64,000 bases of DNA. Origin: Pseudodonghicola sp048268305. GTDB lineage: Bacteria > Pseudomonadota > Alphaproteobacteria > Rhodobacterales > Rhodobacteraceae. The notes beneath the pieces were generated by a model. It did not search any database. It was given only the letters and a program-made list of their open reading frames with translations, and was not told where the DNA came from. The stretch covers positions 248,001 through 312,000 of the forward strand of contig NZ_JBLWVT010000005.1 in NCBI RefSeq assembly GCF_048268305.1, given 5' to 3'. The translations under genes and the position numbers were made by a program. Positions 1-9,295 of this stretch are shown piece after piece (position 1 is the stretch's first letter; each line of letters starts with the position of its first letter).

Positions 1-1051
1 TCAGCAGGTCCAGCACGACGCCGGCCTCCTCGGCCAGGGGCCGCAACCCCTCCAGATGCTGGCGGGCGAGGATTTCGGTGGGCGCCATCATCACCCCCTG
101 GCCGCCGGATTCCACCGCGATCAGCAGCGCCAGGAAGGCCACCAGTGTCTTGCCGGCGCCGACGTCGCCCTGCAGCAGCCGGTTCATCCGGCTGGGCTGC
201 GCCATATCGGCGGCGATTTCCTCCACCGCGCGGGATTGCGCCCCGGTCGGACGATAGGGCAAAGAGGCCAGCACCTTGTTGCGCAGCCGGCCAGTGCCGA
301 CCGAGACGATGCCGCGCGCCTTGCGTTCGCGCCGCCGCGCCAGGGCCAGGGTCATCTGATGGGCGAAGAATTCGTCATAGGCCAGCCGTTCCCGCGCCGG
401 CGCGGTCAGGGTGACGTCATCGGCCCCTTCAGGCGCATGGGCCATGCGCATGGCGCCCGCCCAATCGGGCCAGCCCTGCTTGACCAGGAGCGCCGGGTCG
501 ATCCATTCGGCCAGATCCGGCATCCGCATCAGCGCCCCGCGCGTGGCCTTGTACATCACCTTCTGGCTGATGCCCTGGGTCAGGTGATAGACCGGCTCGA
601 ACTCGGGGATATCGCCGGCCTCCTCGACCGGCAGCACATGGTCGGGATGGACCATCTGCGCCAGGCCGTCGAACAGTTCGAGCTTGCCCGAAACCAGCCG
701 CCGCGCCCCCTGCGGCAGCAACCGCTGCAGGTAATCGCCGCGCGCATGGAAGAAGACCAGCTGGAATTCCTCCTGCGCGTCAGAGACATGCACGCGATAG
801 GCGCCACCGCGATTGCGGGGCGGCCGATGCATCCCCACCGTCACCTCGACCGTGAGGGTGGCAGGCAGCTCTGCCCCGCGGATGGTATCGCGGCGGCGCC
901 GGTCGATCACCGCATAGGGCAGATGGAACAGCAGATCGCGCGGCGCCTCGATATCGAGCTGCCCCATCAGCTGCGCCGTCTTGGGGCCGACGCCTTCCAA
1001 GGTCTCCAGCCCCGCGAAAAGCGGAAACAGGGGTTCCGGCCGTCCCTTCAT
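1..1051 (-). CDS. recG: ATP-dependent DNA helicase RecG, N-terminal half (cut by window edge)
   Basis: Branch-migration helicase that remodels stalled forks and Holliday junctions. About 350 N-terminal residues are present; the gene runs off the left edge. The start is the ATG at 1051, which overlaps the ligA stop by 4 bases (ATGA). The N-terminus carries the helix-hairpin-helix-like GVGPKTAQ of the wedge region. Near the left edge the helicase core begins with Walker A GDVGAGKT followed by motif Ia APTEILA. Both motifs and their spacing are typical of RecG. The overlap suggests translational coupling with ligA. The motor domain C-terminal to motif Ia lies outside the window. Confidence 0.95.
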   Translation of the reverse strand, partial: MKGRPEPLFPLFAGLETLEGVGPKTAQLMGQLDIEAPRDLLFHLPYAVIDRRRRDTIRGAELPATLTVEVTVGMHRPPRNRGGAYRVHVSDAQEEFQLVFFHARGDYLQRLLPQGARRLVSGKLELFDGLAQMVHPDHVLPVEEAGDIPEFEPVYHLTQGISQKVMYKATRGALMRMPDLAEWIDPALLVKQGWPDWAGAMRMAHAPEGADDVTLTAPARERLAYDEFFAHQMTLALARRRERKARGIVSVGTGRLRNKVLASLPYRPTGAQSRAVEEIAADMAQPSRMNRLLQGDVGAGKTLVAFLALLIAVESGGQGVMMAPTEILARQHLEGLRPLAEEAGVVLDLL

Positions 1052-3489
1052 GCCGCTCCGATCAGATCGAGCCATTCCGCCTCGTTCAAGGTGCGGATGC
1101 CAAGTTCGCGCGCCTTCTCTTCCTTCGACCCGGCACCGGGGCCAGCGACCACGATGTCGGTCTTCTTGCTGACCGAGCCCGAGACCTTGGCGCCAAGCGC
1201 CTCGGCCCGCGCCTTGGCCTCGGCCCGGGTCATCCGTTCGAGGCTGCCGGTGAAGACCACCGTGAGGCCGGCCACCGGGCTGCCCTCGGCCTTGGGCGCT
1301 TCGACCGCCTGGATGGCGAGATGCGCCGCCAGCCGATCGATCGAGGCGCGCTCGCGGCTTTGCGAAAAGGCGGTGACGAAGGCCACGGCGACGGTGGTGC
1401 CGATGCCGTCGATGCCGACCAGATCGTCCCAGGCGGCGCGGGCGCCTTCGGGGAGCGCCGGATCGGCGGTCCAGATGGCGGCGCGGGTGTCCGTGATCTT
1501 GGCCCGCCGCCCGTCATCGGCCGCCGCCTGCCGTTCGGCGTCGACAGCCTCTTCAGCCCTCAAATGGCGTTCCAGCGCCGGGCGGGCGGCGTCGAGCGCG
1601 GCGATCATCGCCTCCCAGGTGGTGTAATGGCGCGCCAGATCATTGGCCACCACCTCGCCCACATGGCGGATGCCGAGCGCGAAGATCACCCGGTTCAGCG
1701 GGATCTCCCGCCGCTCCTCGATGGCGGCGAAAAGGTTCTGCGCCGATTTCTCGCCCCAGCCCTTGATCTGCGCCAGCGGCTTGCCGGCCAGATGGCGAAT
1801 GCCGGCAATCACGTGATCGGCGTCGCCCTCGTCCACCGGCACGCCAGAGCTGCGCAGCAGATCGGCCAGTTGCGCCAGAACCACGCTCCGCCGCTCCGGG
1901 TCGCTGCTGATCTGCTGGTCGATCCGGGCGCGGGGATCGGCGGTCAATTGCGCGGCATCGCCATCGCGACGCGCCAGGGTGAAGATATCGGCCGGTTCCG
2001 AGATCCGGCACATGAAATAGAAGAACTCCACCTGCTTGGCGCCGAGCCCCTCGATATCGAAGGCCGCGCGCGAGACGAAATGCTTCAGCTTCTCGACCGC
2101 CTGGGCGGGGCAGATCAGCCCGCCGGAACAGCGGCGGACGGAATCGCCCTCCTCCCGGATCGCGGCAGAGCCGCATTCCGGACAGACGTGCGGGAAATGA
2201 TAGGGTTGCGCCGTCTCGGGACGTTTCGACAGATCGACATCGGCCACCTTGGGGATCACGTCACCGGCGCGATAGACCTGCACCCAGTCGCCGACGCGGA
2301 TATCCTTGCCGTCGCGGATCTGGGCGCCATTGGCGTCGCGCCCGGCGATATAATCCTCGTTGTGCAGGGTGGCATTCGACACCACCACGCCGCCGACGGT
2401 GACCGGATGCAGCCGCGCCACCGGCGACAGCGCGCCGGTGCGGCCGACCTGAATGTCGATGGCCTCAAGCCGGGTCCAGGCAAGCTGGGCGGGAAACTTG
2501 TGGGCGATCGCCCATCGTGGCGTGGTCGAGCGGAACCCGAGCCGCGCCTGCAGCGCCAGATCGTTAACCTTATAGACCACCCCGTCGATGTCATAACCGA
2601 GCGTGGCGCGCTGTTCCTCGATCCTGGCGTAATGCGCCAGCATCTCTTGCGGGCCACGGCAGAGCACGGTCAGATCATTGGTGACGAAACCCAGATCGCG
2701 CAGCCGCGCCATCGCCCCCATCTGGGTGTCGGACAAAGGCTCTGACAGCTCCCCCCAGGCGTAGGCGAAGAATTTCAGCGGCCGCGACCGGGTGATTTCC
2801 GCATCGAGCTGGCGCAGCGATCCGGCAGCGGCGTTGCGCGGATTGGCGAAGGTCTTGTCGCCCTTCTCCTCCTGCCGCCGGTTCAGCGCCTGGAAATCGG
2901 CATCGGCCATATAGACCTCGCCGCGCACCTCGAGCAGATCGGGGGCGCCCTCCAGCCGATGCGGGATATCGGGGATGGTCATCGCATTGGCGGTGACGTT
3001 CTCGCCCACCGCGCCGTCGCCGCGGGTCGCCGCCTGCACCAGCACCCCCCGTTCATAGCGCAGCGACAGCGACAGCCCGTCGATCTTGGGTTCGGCGGTA
3101 TAGGTGACCTCGCCATTCTCCAGCCCCAGATACTTCCGCACGCTGAGATCGAAGGCCTCGACATCCTCGGCCGAAAAGGCGTTGCCCAGCGACATCATCC
3201 GATGCACATGGGTGACCTTGGCAAAGCCCTCGGCCGGCCGCGCCCCCACCCGGTCAGAGGGGCTGTCGGCCCGTTTCAGATAGGGAAAGCGCGCCTCGAT
3301 CGCCGCATTGCGCTGCTTCAGCGCATCATAGGCCGCATCCGACATCACCGGCGCGTCTTCGGCGTGATAGGCGTCATCGGCGCCCAGAATCACCTGCGCC
3401 AGCCGCGCCAGCTCGGCCCGCGCCTGATCTTCGGTCAGCTCATCGACCGCAAGAATATCGCCTCTCGAAAGGTCTTTGTCGTCCGTCAC
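1048..3489 (-). CDS. ligA: NAD-dependent DNA ligase LigA
   Basis: Seals nicks in replication and repair using NAD+. The adenylation lysine sits in EPKIDG; the OB fold follows, then a four-cysteine zinc finger (CPECG ... CSGGLICP), helix-hairpin-helix repeats and a C-terminal BRCT domain (VVFTGSLERM onward). I chose the GTG at 3489, giving 813 residues. The open frame continues upstream to 3657, but that would overlap ctrA and has no ligase-like sequence. Even so the protein is longer than the roughly 670-700 residues usual for the family. The extra length is in two insertions inside the HhH domain, after the FYFMCRISEPADIFTL stretch and after the EAMIAALDAA stretch. Stop overlaps the recG start. 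Confidence 0.93.
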   Translation of the reverse strand: MTDDKDLSRGDILAVDELTEDQARAELARLAQVILGADDAYHAEDAPVMSDAAYDALKQRNAAIEARFPYLKRADSPSDRVGARPAEGFAKVTHVHRMMSLGNAFSAEDVEAFDLSVRKYLGLENGEVTYTAEPKIDGLSLSLRYERGVLVQAATRGDGAVGENVTANAMTIPDIPHRLEGAPDLLEVRGEVYMADADFQALNRRQEEKGDKTFANPRNAAAGSLRQLDAEITRSRPLKFFAYAWGELSEPLSDTQMGAMARLRDLGFVTNDLTVLCRGPQEMLAHYARIEEQRATLGYDIDGVVYKVNDLALQARLGFRSTTPRWAIAHKFPAQLAWTRLEAIDIQVGRTGALSPVARLHPVTVGGVVVSNATLHNEDYIAGRDANGAQIRDGKDIRVGDWVQVYRAGDVIPKVADVDLSKRPETAQPYHFPHVCPECGSAAIREEGDSVRRCSGGLICPAQAVEKLKHFVSRAAFDIEGLGAKQVEFFYFMCRISEPADIFTLARRDGDAAQLTADPRARIDQQISSDPERRSVVLAQLADLLRSSGVPVDEGDADHVIAGIRHLAGKPLAQIKGWGEKSAQNLFAAIEERREIPLNRVIFALGIRHVGEVVANDLARHYTTWEAMIAALDAARPALERHLRAEEAVDAERQAAADDGRRAKITDTRAAIWTADPALPEGARAAWDDLVGIDGIGTTVAVAFVTAFSQSRERASIDRLAAHLAIQAVEAPKAEGSPVAGLTVVFTGSLERMTRAEAKARAEALGAKVSGSVSKKTDIVVAGPGAGSKEEKARELGIRTLNEAEWLDLIGAA

Positions 3490-3598
3490 AGTCCCGCGCG
3501 CCCCGTTCCATTCGTTTCGGAATGAATGTTCCGGTTCCCTGATAGGGCGCGCGCCGCCGTTGGTCCAGACGATTGGATCGGTCTCGCCCGGCCGCGCG

Positions 3599-4312
3599 TC
3601 AGGCGCTGACGGCGATCCGGGCGTTTTCCGCCGTCTCGCGCGGATCGCGCAACACATAGCCGCGGCCCCAGACGGTTTCGATATAGTTGTCGCCGCCGGT
3701 GGCCTGGCTGAGCTTCTTGCGCAGCTTGCAGATGAAGACGTCGATGATCTTCAGCTCGGGCTCGTCCATGCCGCCATAGAGATGGTTCAGGAACATCTCC
3801 TTGGTCAGCGTGGTACCCTTGCGCAGGCTCAGCAGCTCGAGCATCTGATATTCCTTGCCGGTCAGATGCACCGGTTCGCCCGCGACCTCGACCGTCTTGG
3901 CATCGAGATTGACCGAGACCTTGCCGGTATGGATGACCGATTGCGAATGCCCCTTCGACCGGCGGATGATCGCATGGATGCGCGCCACCAGCTCGTCGCG
4001 ATGGAACGGCTTGGTGAGATAATCATCCGCGCCGAAGCCGAAGCCCTTCAGCTTGTTCTCGGTATCGTCCGAGCCGGTGAGGATCAGGATCGGCGTGTCG
4101 ACGCGGGCGAGCCGGATCTGGCGCAGCACCTCATGCCCGTTCATGTCGGGCAGATTGAGATCCAGCAGGATCAGATCGTAGTCGTAGAGCTTCGCAAGGT
4201 CGATTCCCTCCTCGCCCAGCTCGGTCGAGTAAACGTTCAGATTGGCATGCGTCAAAATCAGCTCGATGCTCTTCGACGTAGCCGGATCGTCTTCCACCAA
4301 CAGGACGCGCAT
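3599..4312 (-). CDS. ctrA: Cell cycle response regulator CtrA
   Basis: OmpR-type response regulator that is the master cell-cycle or motility/GTA regulator of alphaproteobacteria. The receiver domain begins MRVLLVEDD with the phospho-acceptor Asp in DLILLDLNLPD and the conserved Lys in LTKPF. The winged-helix DNA-binding domain follows, with the CtrA hallmark LTGKEYQMLELLSLRKGTTL and the IIDVFICKLRKKL recognition region ending in WGRGYVLRDP. The 237-residue length is normal. It lies directly downstream of sciP, whose product inhibits CtrA, and has a TTAA-N7-TTAC site in its upstream region that suggests autoregulation. Confidence 0.97.
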   Translation of the reverse strand: MRVLLVEDDPATSKSIELILTHANLNVYSTELGEEGIDLAKLYDYDLILLDLNLPDMNGHEVLRQIRLARVDTPILILTGSDDTENKLKGFGFGADDYLTKPFHRDELVARIHAIIRRSKGHSQSVIHTGKVSVNLDAKTVEVAGEPVHLTGKEYQMLELLSLRKGTTLTKEMFLNHLYGGMDEPELKIIDVFICKLRKKLSQATGGDNYIETVWGRGYVLRDPRETAENARIAVSA

Positions 4313-4383
4313 AATGGAAATCTCCCTACATACCGTAATCGATAGTTCACATTAACCTTGACCCGAACTTTGGCCAAAAAAAG

Positions 4384-4398
4384 TTAATCGTGTGTTAC
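4384..4398 (+). promoter_or_regulatory. Candidate CtrA box upstream of ctrA
   Basis: TTAA, seven bases, TTAC, against the CtrA consensus TTAA-N7-TTAAC. It lies about 75 bases upstream of the ctrA start, between sciP and ctrA. Autoregulation of ctrA is known in other alphaproteobacteria; binding here is inference. Confidence 0.45.
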
Positions 4399-4435
4399 TA
4401 TCGTGAAAACTTCCATAACAGCATGGCATGACAAC

Positions 4436-4714
4436 TTATGGTTGTCGATATCTTTTCAAGGCGGTGGCCTTCAACGCCTGTTCTCCGTGCTGTGCGACCG
4501 CCTGCATCCAAGATTCCAGCTCTTCGTCGCTCAAAGAATAGCGTTTCTTTGCCTCGCTCTCGGAAATCAGACCGTAGATGATCCCCCGAACCACCGCCGC
4601 CTTGCGCGAGGCGACCCAGCGCTGGGTCGACGCCGGCGGCAGATCGGCACGCGTCATCGTCGTTCCATCCGGCAATCTGACCGCACGCGGTCCTTCCACT
4701 TTTTTCAGATACAT
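4436..4714 (-). CDS. sciP: CtrA inhibitor SciP (DUF1153 family)
   Basis: Small HTH protein that binds CtrA and blocks its transcription activation in Caulobacter. The N-terminus MYLKKVEGPRAVRLPDG, the RADLPP linker and RWVASRKAAVVRGI are diagnostic for the family, followed by an HTH (SEAKKRYSLSDEELESW). The ATG at 4714 is preferred because GAGG lies about 9 bases upstream; an in-frame GTG at 4723 overlaps that ribosome-binding site. It is upstream of ctrA on the same strand, separated by about 120 bases that contain the candidate CtrA box. Confidence 0.93.
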   Translation of the reverse strand: MYLKKVEGPRAVRLPDGTTMTRADLPPASTQRWVASRKAAVVRGIIYGLISESEAKKRYSLSDEELESWMQAVAQHGEQALKATALKRYRQP

Positions 4715-4873
4715 AGTCGTCACCTCAGCATTCCCGGGACTGAGTCTGACGATCAGGCCTTAACCGTTGGTGAAACCCACCCTTGAGAGTAGTTCGGATT
4801 TTCCTATATTCCGAAATATCTCACGCCGCCCTTCCCCGCGACCTGTCCGAAGACCATTCAAGGAGCCACCGCC

Positions 4874-6019
4874 ATGGCGCTGGATACCGATATTCCGCTG
4901 AACACGCTTGACCTGCCGAAGCCGCCCGAACAGACCCGGGTGGTGGTGGCGATGTCGGGCGGGGTCGACAGTTCCGTGGTGGCGGCGCATCTGGCGGATC
5001 AGGGCTATGACGTGGTGGGCGTGACGCTGCAGCTTTACGACCATGGCGCGGCGCTGGCCAAGAAGGGCGCCTGCTGTGCCGGCATCGACATCCACGACGC
5101 CCGCCGGGTGGCCGAAGAACGTGGTTTCCCGCATTACGTCCTCGATTATGAGAACATCTTCAAGGATGCGGTGATCGACGAATTCGCCGACAGCTATCTG
5201 GCCGGCGCCACCCCGGTGCCCTGCATCCGCTGCAACGAACGGGTGAAGTTCAAGGATCTGCTGGAAACCGCCAAGGATCTGGAGGCCGACTGCATGGCCA
5301 CCGGCCATTACATCCAGCGCAAGATGGGCCCCAACGGGCCCGAGCTGCACCGCGCCGCCGATCCGAACCGCGATCAATCCTATTTCCTGTTCTCCACCAC
5401 CCGCGAACAGCTCGCATACCTGCGCTTCCCGCTCGGCCATCTGCCCAGCAAGGACGCGACGCGGGCGATGGCGGCGGATTACGGGCTGGCGGTGGCCGAC
5501 AAGCCGGACAGCCAGGACATCTGTTTCGTGCCGGACGGAAATTATGCCGCGGTGATCGAAAAGCTGCGTCCCGGCGCCGCCGATCCCGGCGAGATCGTCC
5601 ATGCCGACGGCCGCGTGCTGGGCACCCATGAAGGCGTCATCCACTATACCATCGGCCAGCGCCGCGGCCTCGGCATCGGCGGGCTAGCTGAGCCGCTCTA
5701 TGTGGTGAAGCTCGACGTCGACAAGAAACAGGTCGTCGTCGGTCCGAAAGATCTGCTCTCGACCCGCATCGTTCCGGTGCGCGAGATCAACTGGCTCGGC
5801 GACGAGCCCTTCGAGTCGCGCCCCGAATGGCATCTCTCGGTCAAGCTGCGCTCGACCCGGCCGCCGCGCGAGGCGATCGTGCGGCCGCTGTCGCCCACCA
5901 CGGCAGAGGTGGAGCTGCTGATGCCCGAGGAAGGCGTATCGCCCGGTCAGGCCTGCGTCTTTTATGAAACCGAAGGCACCAGGGTGTTCGGCGGCGGCTG
6001 GATCTGGCGGGGTTACTGA
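4874..6019 (+). CDS. mnmA: tRNA-specific 2-thiouridylase MnmA
   Basis: Makes the 2-thio group of mnm5s2U34 in tRNA for Glu, Gln and Lys, taking sulfur from a persulfide relay. The PP-loop SGGVDSSV is near residue 30; the catalytic cysteines are in VPCIRCNERVKF and in QDICFVPDG. ATGHY and the DQSYFLF motif are also in place. 381 residues is normal. The start has a good ribosome-binding site (aaggagccacc). Its last 7 bases overlap the end of convergent lpxB. tusA, another sulfur-relay component, is about 53 kb away in the window. Confidence 0.96.
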   Translation: MALDTDIPLNTLDLPKPPEQTRVVVAMSGGVDSSVVAAHLADQGYDVVGVTLQLYDHGAALAKKGACCAGIDIHDARRVAEERGFPHYVLDYENIFKDAVIDEFADSYLAGATPVPCIRCNERVKFKDLLETAKDLEADCMATGHYIQRKMGPNGPELHRAADPNRDQSYFLFSTTREQLAYLRFPLGHLPSKDATRAMAADYGLAVADKPDSQDICFVPDGNYAAVIEKLRPGAADPGEIVHADGRVLGTHEGVIHYTIGQRRGLGIGGLAEPLYVVKLDVDKKQVVVGPKDLLSTRIVPVREINWLGDEPFESRPEWHLSVKLRSTRPPREAIVRPLSPTTAEVELLMPEEGVSPGQACVFYETEGTRVFGGGWIWRGY

Positions 6020-7161
6020 CCCGCCTGCCCCAGCCCGCGCAGCACCGCGCGGGCTGCGCGCAGCCCCGGCGCCTCGCCACCCCGCCCAAGCCGGTCCATC
6101 GTCAGCGCCATGGCGGCCTGTTGCGCCTGCGGATCGGCCAGAAGCTTGAGCACATGATCGGCGATCGGGCCCGGCTGGCAGGCGGGGCCCAGATATTCCG
6201 GCACCACCCGGGTTTCGCTGACCAGATTGACCAGATTGGCGGTGTCGAGCTTGACCATGTATTTCGCCATCTGCCAGGTCAGCCAGCTGAAATCATAGGC
6301 CATGACCATCGGCGTCGCCGCCGCAGCCAACTCCAGCGCCACCGTGCCCGAGGCCGCCATGGCAACATCGGCGGCGCCGAAAGCGGCGCGTTTCTCGGCC
6401 GCGTCAGCGCCATCCAGAATCAACGGCTGCTGCGCCCAGCCCGAGGTCAGCTCGCGCACCAGCGCGGCGACCGGACCGGCGGCCGGAAGAACCGGGCGCA
6501 GATCGGGGCGCGCCGCCATGATCCGTTGCAAGGCCTCGCCGAAGACCGGCGCCAGGCGCGTGACCTCGCCCCGCCGCGATCCCGGCAGGACCAGCAGCAC
6601 CGGCGCCTCACCCAGGCCATGGGCGGCGCGGAAAGCCGCAACCTCTGCGGCGCTCGCCACCGGCTCCGCCACCACGGGATGGCCGACGAAGTCGCACTCC
6701 ATCCCGGCGGCTTCCATATAGGGCGGCTCGAAAGGCAAGAGCGCCAGAACGTGATCAATGACCTTGGCCATCTTCACCGCGCGTCCCGGCCGCCAAGCCC
6801 AGACGCTGGGGGCGACATAGTGAACGGTGCGGATATCGCAGGCCTGTTTCACCAGCTTGGCCACCCGCAGACAGAAATCCGGGCTGTCGATGGTGATCAG
6901 CACATCGGGTTTGGTGTCGATCACCGCCTGCGCGGTCTCGGCGATGCGGCGTTTGAGGTGGAAATACTTCGGCAGGACCTCGGCGATGCCCATCAGGCTG
7001 AGTTCGTCCATCGGAAAGCGGCTGCTCAGCCCCTCGGCCTGCATGCCTGGGCCGCCGACACCGTCGAAGGTGACGCCCGGCACCAGTTCCTTCAGCCCGG
7101 CCATCAGCGCCGCGCCCAGCTTGTCACCCGACAGCTCTCCGGCGATCAGAAAGACCCGCAT
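6013..7161 (-). CDS. lpxB: Lipid-A-disaccharide synthase LpxB
   Basis: Condenses UDP-2,3-diacylglucosamine with lipid X to form the lipid A disaccharide at the inner membrane. The N-terminus MRVFLIAGELSGDKLGA and the motifs DSPDFCLR, YVAPSVWAWRPGRA and FVGHPV, followed by LLVLPGSRRGEV, are typical of LpxB. The start at 7161 overlaps the lpxI stop by one base (TGATG), pointing to translational coupling; an upstream in-frame start at 7185 is inside lpxI and unlikely. 382 residues. Last gene of the lpx run and convergent with mnmA. Confidence 0.96.
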   Translation of the reverse strand: MRVFLIAGELSGDKLGAALMAGLKELVPGVTFDGVGGPGMQAEGLSSRFPMDELSLMGIAEVLPKYFHLKRRIAETAQAVIDTKPDVLITIDSPDFCLRVAKLVKQACDIRTVHYVAPSVWAWRPGRAVKMAKVIDHVLALLPFEPPYMEAAGMECDFVGHPVVAEPVASAAEVAAFRAAHGLGEAPVLLVLPGSRRGEVTRLAPVFGEALQRIMAARPDLRPVLPAAGPVAALVRELTSGWAQQPLILDGADAAEKRAAFGAADVAMAASGTVALELAAAATPMVMAYDFSWLTWQMAKYMVKLDTANLVNLVSETRVVPEYLGPACQPGPIADHVLKLLADPQAQQAAMALTMDRLGRGGEAPGLRAARAVLRGLGQAGQ

Positions 7162-7955
7162 CAGCCCTGCGGATCCCGCGACCACAGGAACAGCCCCAGC
7201 CGGTCACAGGCCGCGATCACCGCCTCGGGATCCAGCAGGATGACGCCGCCGGCCTCGATCACCAGCCCGTCAAGCCCGGCGTCGGCGGCGCCGCGCACGG
7301 TGTCGGGGCCGATGGCGGGCAGATCGGCGCGGCGGTCCTGATCCGGCTTTGGCGCCTTGTAGAGGATACCGCCCCCCTCGTCCGGGCGGTCGAACAGACA
7401 GGCCAGCATCCAGTCGGTGCCAAAGACGCTCTCCACCGCCAGCGCCTGGCCATTCAGCACGGCGCAGGCCTGGCCGATATCGGCGGCGCCCATGGCCGCG
7501 ACGATCTCGGCGCCACGCCGGGCATCGCGCTGATGCGCCTCGGTCGGCTGGGCGATGGTGGGGCTGCTGGCCTCAAGCAACAGGCCGGGCGCGGCCTCCT
7601 GCGCCGGAACGACGGCAAGCCCCGCCGCCTCGAACACGCTCAGAACCGCGCGCAACGCGCCATCGTCGCCGCTTTGCAGCGCGCCCATCAGCACCGGGAT
7701 CAACGGCAGGGTGGCGGCATCGAAGCCGGCCGGATCAACCTGCGGGCGGCGGATCCCGCCAGCGAGACAGACGCGGGTCACCCCGCGCTCCTTCAGCGCC
7801 GCGATCAGCGACCCCAGCGTCTCGATCCGGAACCAGAGATCGACGTCCAACCGCTCGGGTCCATTGTCCTCGAGCGCGCAGATCAGCGCCGGCTGCTCCT
7901 GCGCCCCGGCGATGGCAACGGGCAGAGAACCACGCCCGGCGATCAGCGCCAGCAT
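7161..7955 (-). CDS. lpxI: UDP-2,3-diacylglucosamine diphosphatase LpxI
   Basis: Hydrolyses UDP-2,3-diacylglucosamine to lipid X, the step done by LpxH in E. coli. It belongs to the former DUF1009 family: the N-terminus MLALIAGRGSLPVAIA, the LAGGIRRPQV segment and the C-terminal DRRADLPAIGPDTV are hallmarks. 264 residues. Located between lpxA and lpxB as is usual for alphaproteobacteria that use LpxI. No LpxH-type metallophosphatase is seen in the window. Confidence 0.94.
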   Translation of the reverse strand: MLALIAGRGSLPVAIAGAQEQPALICALEDNGPERLDVDLWFRIETLGSLIAALKERGVTRVCLAGGIRRPQVDPAGFDAATLPLIPVLMGALQSGDDGALRAVLSVFEAAGLAVVPAQEAAPGLLLEASSPTIAQPTEAHQRDARRGAEIVAAMGAADIGQACAVLNGQALAVESVFGTDWMLACLFDRPDEGGGILYKAPKPDQDRRADLPAIGPDTVRGAADAGLDGLVIEAGGVILLDPEAVIAACDRLGLFLWSRDPQG

Positions 7956-7959
7956 CGGT

Positions 7960-8760
7960 TCAGCCCCCCGGAGTCAGGAACGACCGGTCGCTCTGACCGG
8001 TGATGAATTCCACGATCTGACGGACATAATCGCTGTCGGTTTCCTCGCCCAGACGATGGGCGCGCTCCTGGAAGGTGCCCTCGCCCTGCGCCAGCATCTG
8101 GAAGGCGGCGCGCAGCGCGGTGATATCGGCCCGGGGAACCCCGCGCCGCTTCAGCCCGACCAGGTTCAGCCCATGCAATTCGCCGCGCGGCGCCTGCACC
8201 AGCCCATAGGGGATCACGTCGTTCGCCACCATGGTCAGCGCGCCGATGATGGCGCCGCGACCGACCCGCACCCATTGGTGCAGGCCCGAGATGCCGCCGA
8301 TGATCACATCATCCTCGATCACGCAATGCCCCGCGGCGCCGGCATGGTTGACCATGATCACCCGGTTGCCGATCTGAACGTCATGGGCCACGTGACAGCC
8401 GGCCATGAACAGGCAATCGTTGCCGATGCGGGTGACGCCGCCGCCGCCCTCGGTGCCGGGGTTCATGGTGACATGCTCGCGGATCCGGTTGCGAGCGCCG
8501 ATCTCAAGCCGGGTGTTCTCTCCGTGGAACTTCAGATCCTGCGGGATCTCACCGATCACCGCGAAGGAGTAGATCGTGGTATCCTCGCCGATCCGTGTGT
8601 CGCCGGTCACCACCACATGGCTTTTCAGCACCACGCGGTCGCCCAGAACCACTTGCGGGCCGACGATGCAGAACGGTCCGATCACACAGCCGTCGCCAAG
8701 CTGTGCCCCCTCTTCAACGATTGCCGTCGGATGTACCTGAGCCTTGTTCTCGGGGGCCAT
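7960..8760 (-). CDS. lpxA: UDP-N-acetylglucosamine acyltransferase LpxA
   Basis: First enzyme of lipid A synthesis, adding a 3-hydroxyacyl chain from ACP to UDP-GlcNAc. The sequence has left-handed beta-helix hexapeptide repeats from residue 8 (VHPTAIVEEGAQLGDGCVIG) to about 190, with the catalytic-His region MAGCHVAHDVQIGNRVIM and the ending LAQGEGTFQERA. I chose the ATG at 8760 (MAPENKAQ); a longer frame to 8889 runs into fabZ. 266 residues. Gap to fabZ is 4 bases. Confidence 0.96.
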   Translation of the reverse strand: MAPENKAQVHPTAIVEEGAQLGDGCVIGPFCIVGPQVVLGDRVVLKSHVVVTGDTRIGEDTTIYSFAVIGEIPQDLKFHGENTRLEIGARNRIREHVTMNPGTEGGGGVTRIGNDCLFMAGCHVAHDVQIGNRVIMVNHAGAAGHCVIEDDVIIGGISGLHQWVRVGRGAIIGALTMVANDVIPYGLVQAPRGELHGLNLVGLKRRGVPRADITALRAAFQMLAQGEGTFQERAHRLGEETDSDYVRQIVEFITGQSDRSFLTPGG

Positions 8761-8764
8761 CGGA

Positions 8765-9229
8765 TCAGTCCTTCTGATAATCGACCATTGCAGAGAATTC
8801 GGCCTCGGCCGCGACCTCGCCGTCGACCGTGGCAAGGCCCTGGAACTTGAAGATCTTGCCGCGCATCTTGCCACGCAGCGTGGTGACATGCATTTGCATC
8901 ACATCGCCCGGCACCACCTTGCGGCGGAATTTGCACTTGTCGATATTCATGAAATAGATCAGCAGCTCGGTATCGACGATATCCATGCCGACCCCCAGCA
9001 TCACACCGGCAGTCTGCGCCATGGCTTCGATGATGGTCACGCCGGGCATGATCGGGGTTCCGGGGAAGTGGCCCTGGAAATGCGGTTCGTTCATGGTGAC
9101 GTTCTTGATGCCGCGCGCCGAGCTGTAGCCGTCGATGTCGATCACCTTGTCCACCAGAAGGAAAGGATAACGGTGGGGAAGGATACGCTGGATCAGCTGG
9201 ATATCCGCGCTTTTCATCTCTGCGGTCAT
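8765..9229 (-). CDS. fabZ: 3-hydroxyacyl-ACP dehydratase FabZ
   Basis: Hot-dog fold dehydratase of fatty acid synthesis. ILPHRYPFLLVDKV is the FabZ N-terminal signature; the catalytic His is in HFPGTPIMPG and the catalytic Glu in IIEAMAQTAG. I take the ATG at 9229 (MTAEMKSADIQ), which fits the length of relatives; an in-frame ATG at 9253 has an equally weak ribosome-binding site and cannot be excluded. It stands between skp and lpxA, where it balances fatty acid and lipid A supply. Confidence 0.95.
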   Translation of the reverse strand: MTAEMKSADIQLIQRILPHRYPFLLVDKVIDIDGYSSARGIKNVTMNEPHFQGHFPGTPIMPGVTIIEAMAQTAGVMLGVGMDIVDTELLIYFMNIDKCKFRRKVVPGDVMQMHVTTLRGKMRGKIFKFQGLATVDGEVAAEAEFSAMVDYQKD

Positions 9230-9295
9230 GAAGGGGGTCCCATTGGTCGTCATTCGGGCCTGACTAACAATCCCGGCCGGTTTGAGCAAGCCGCG

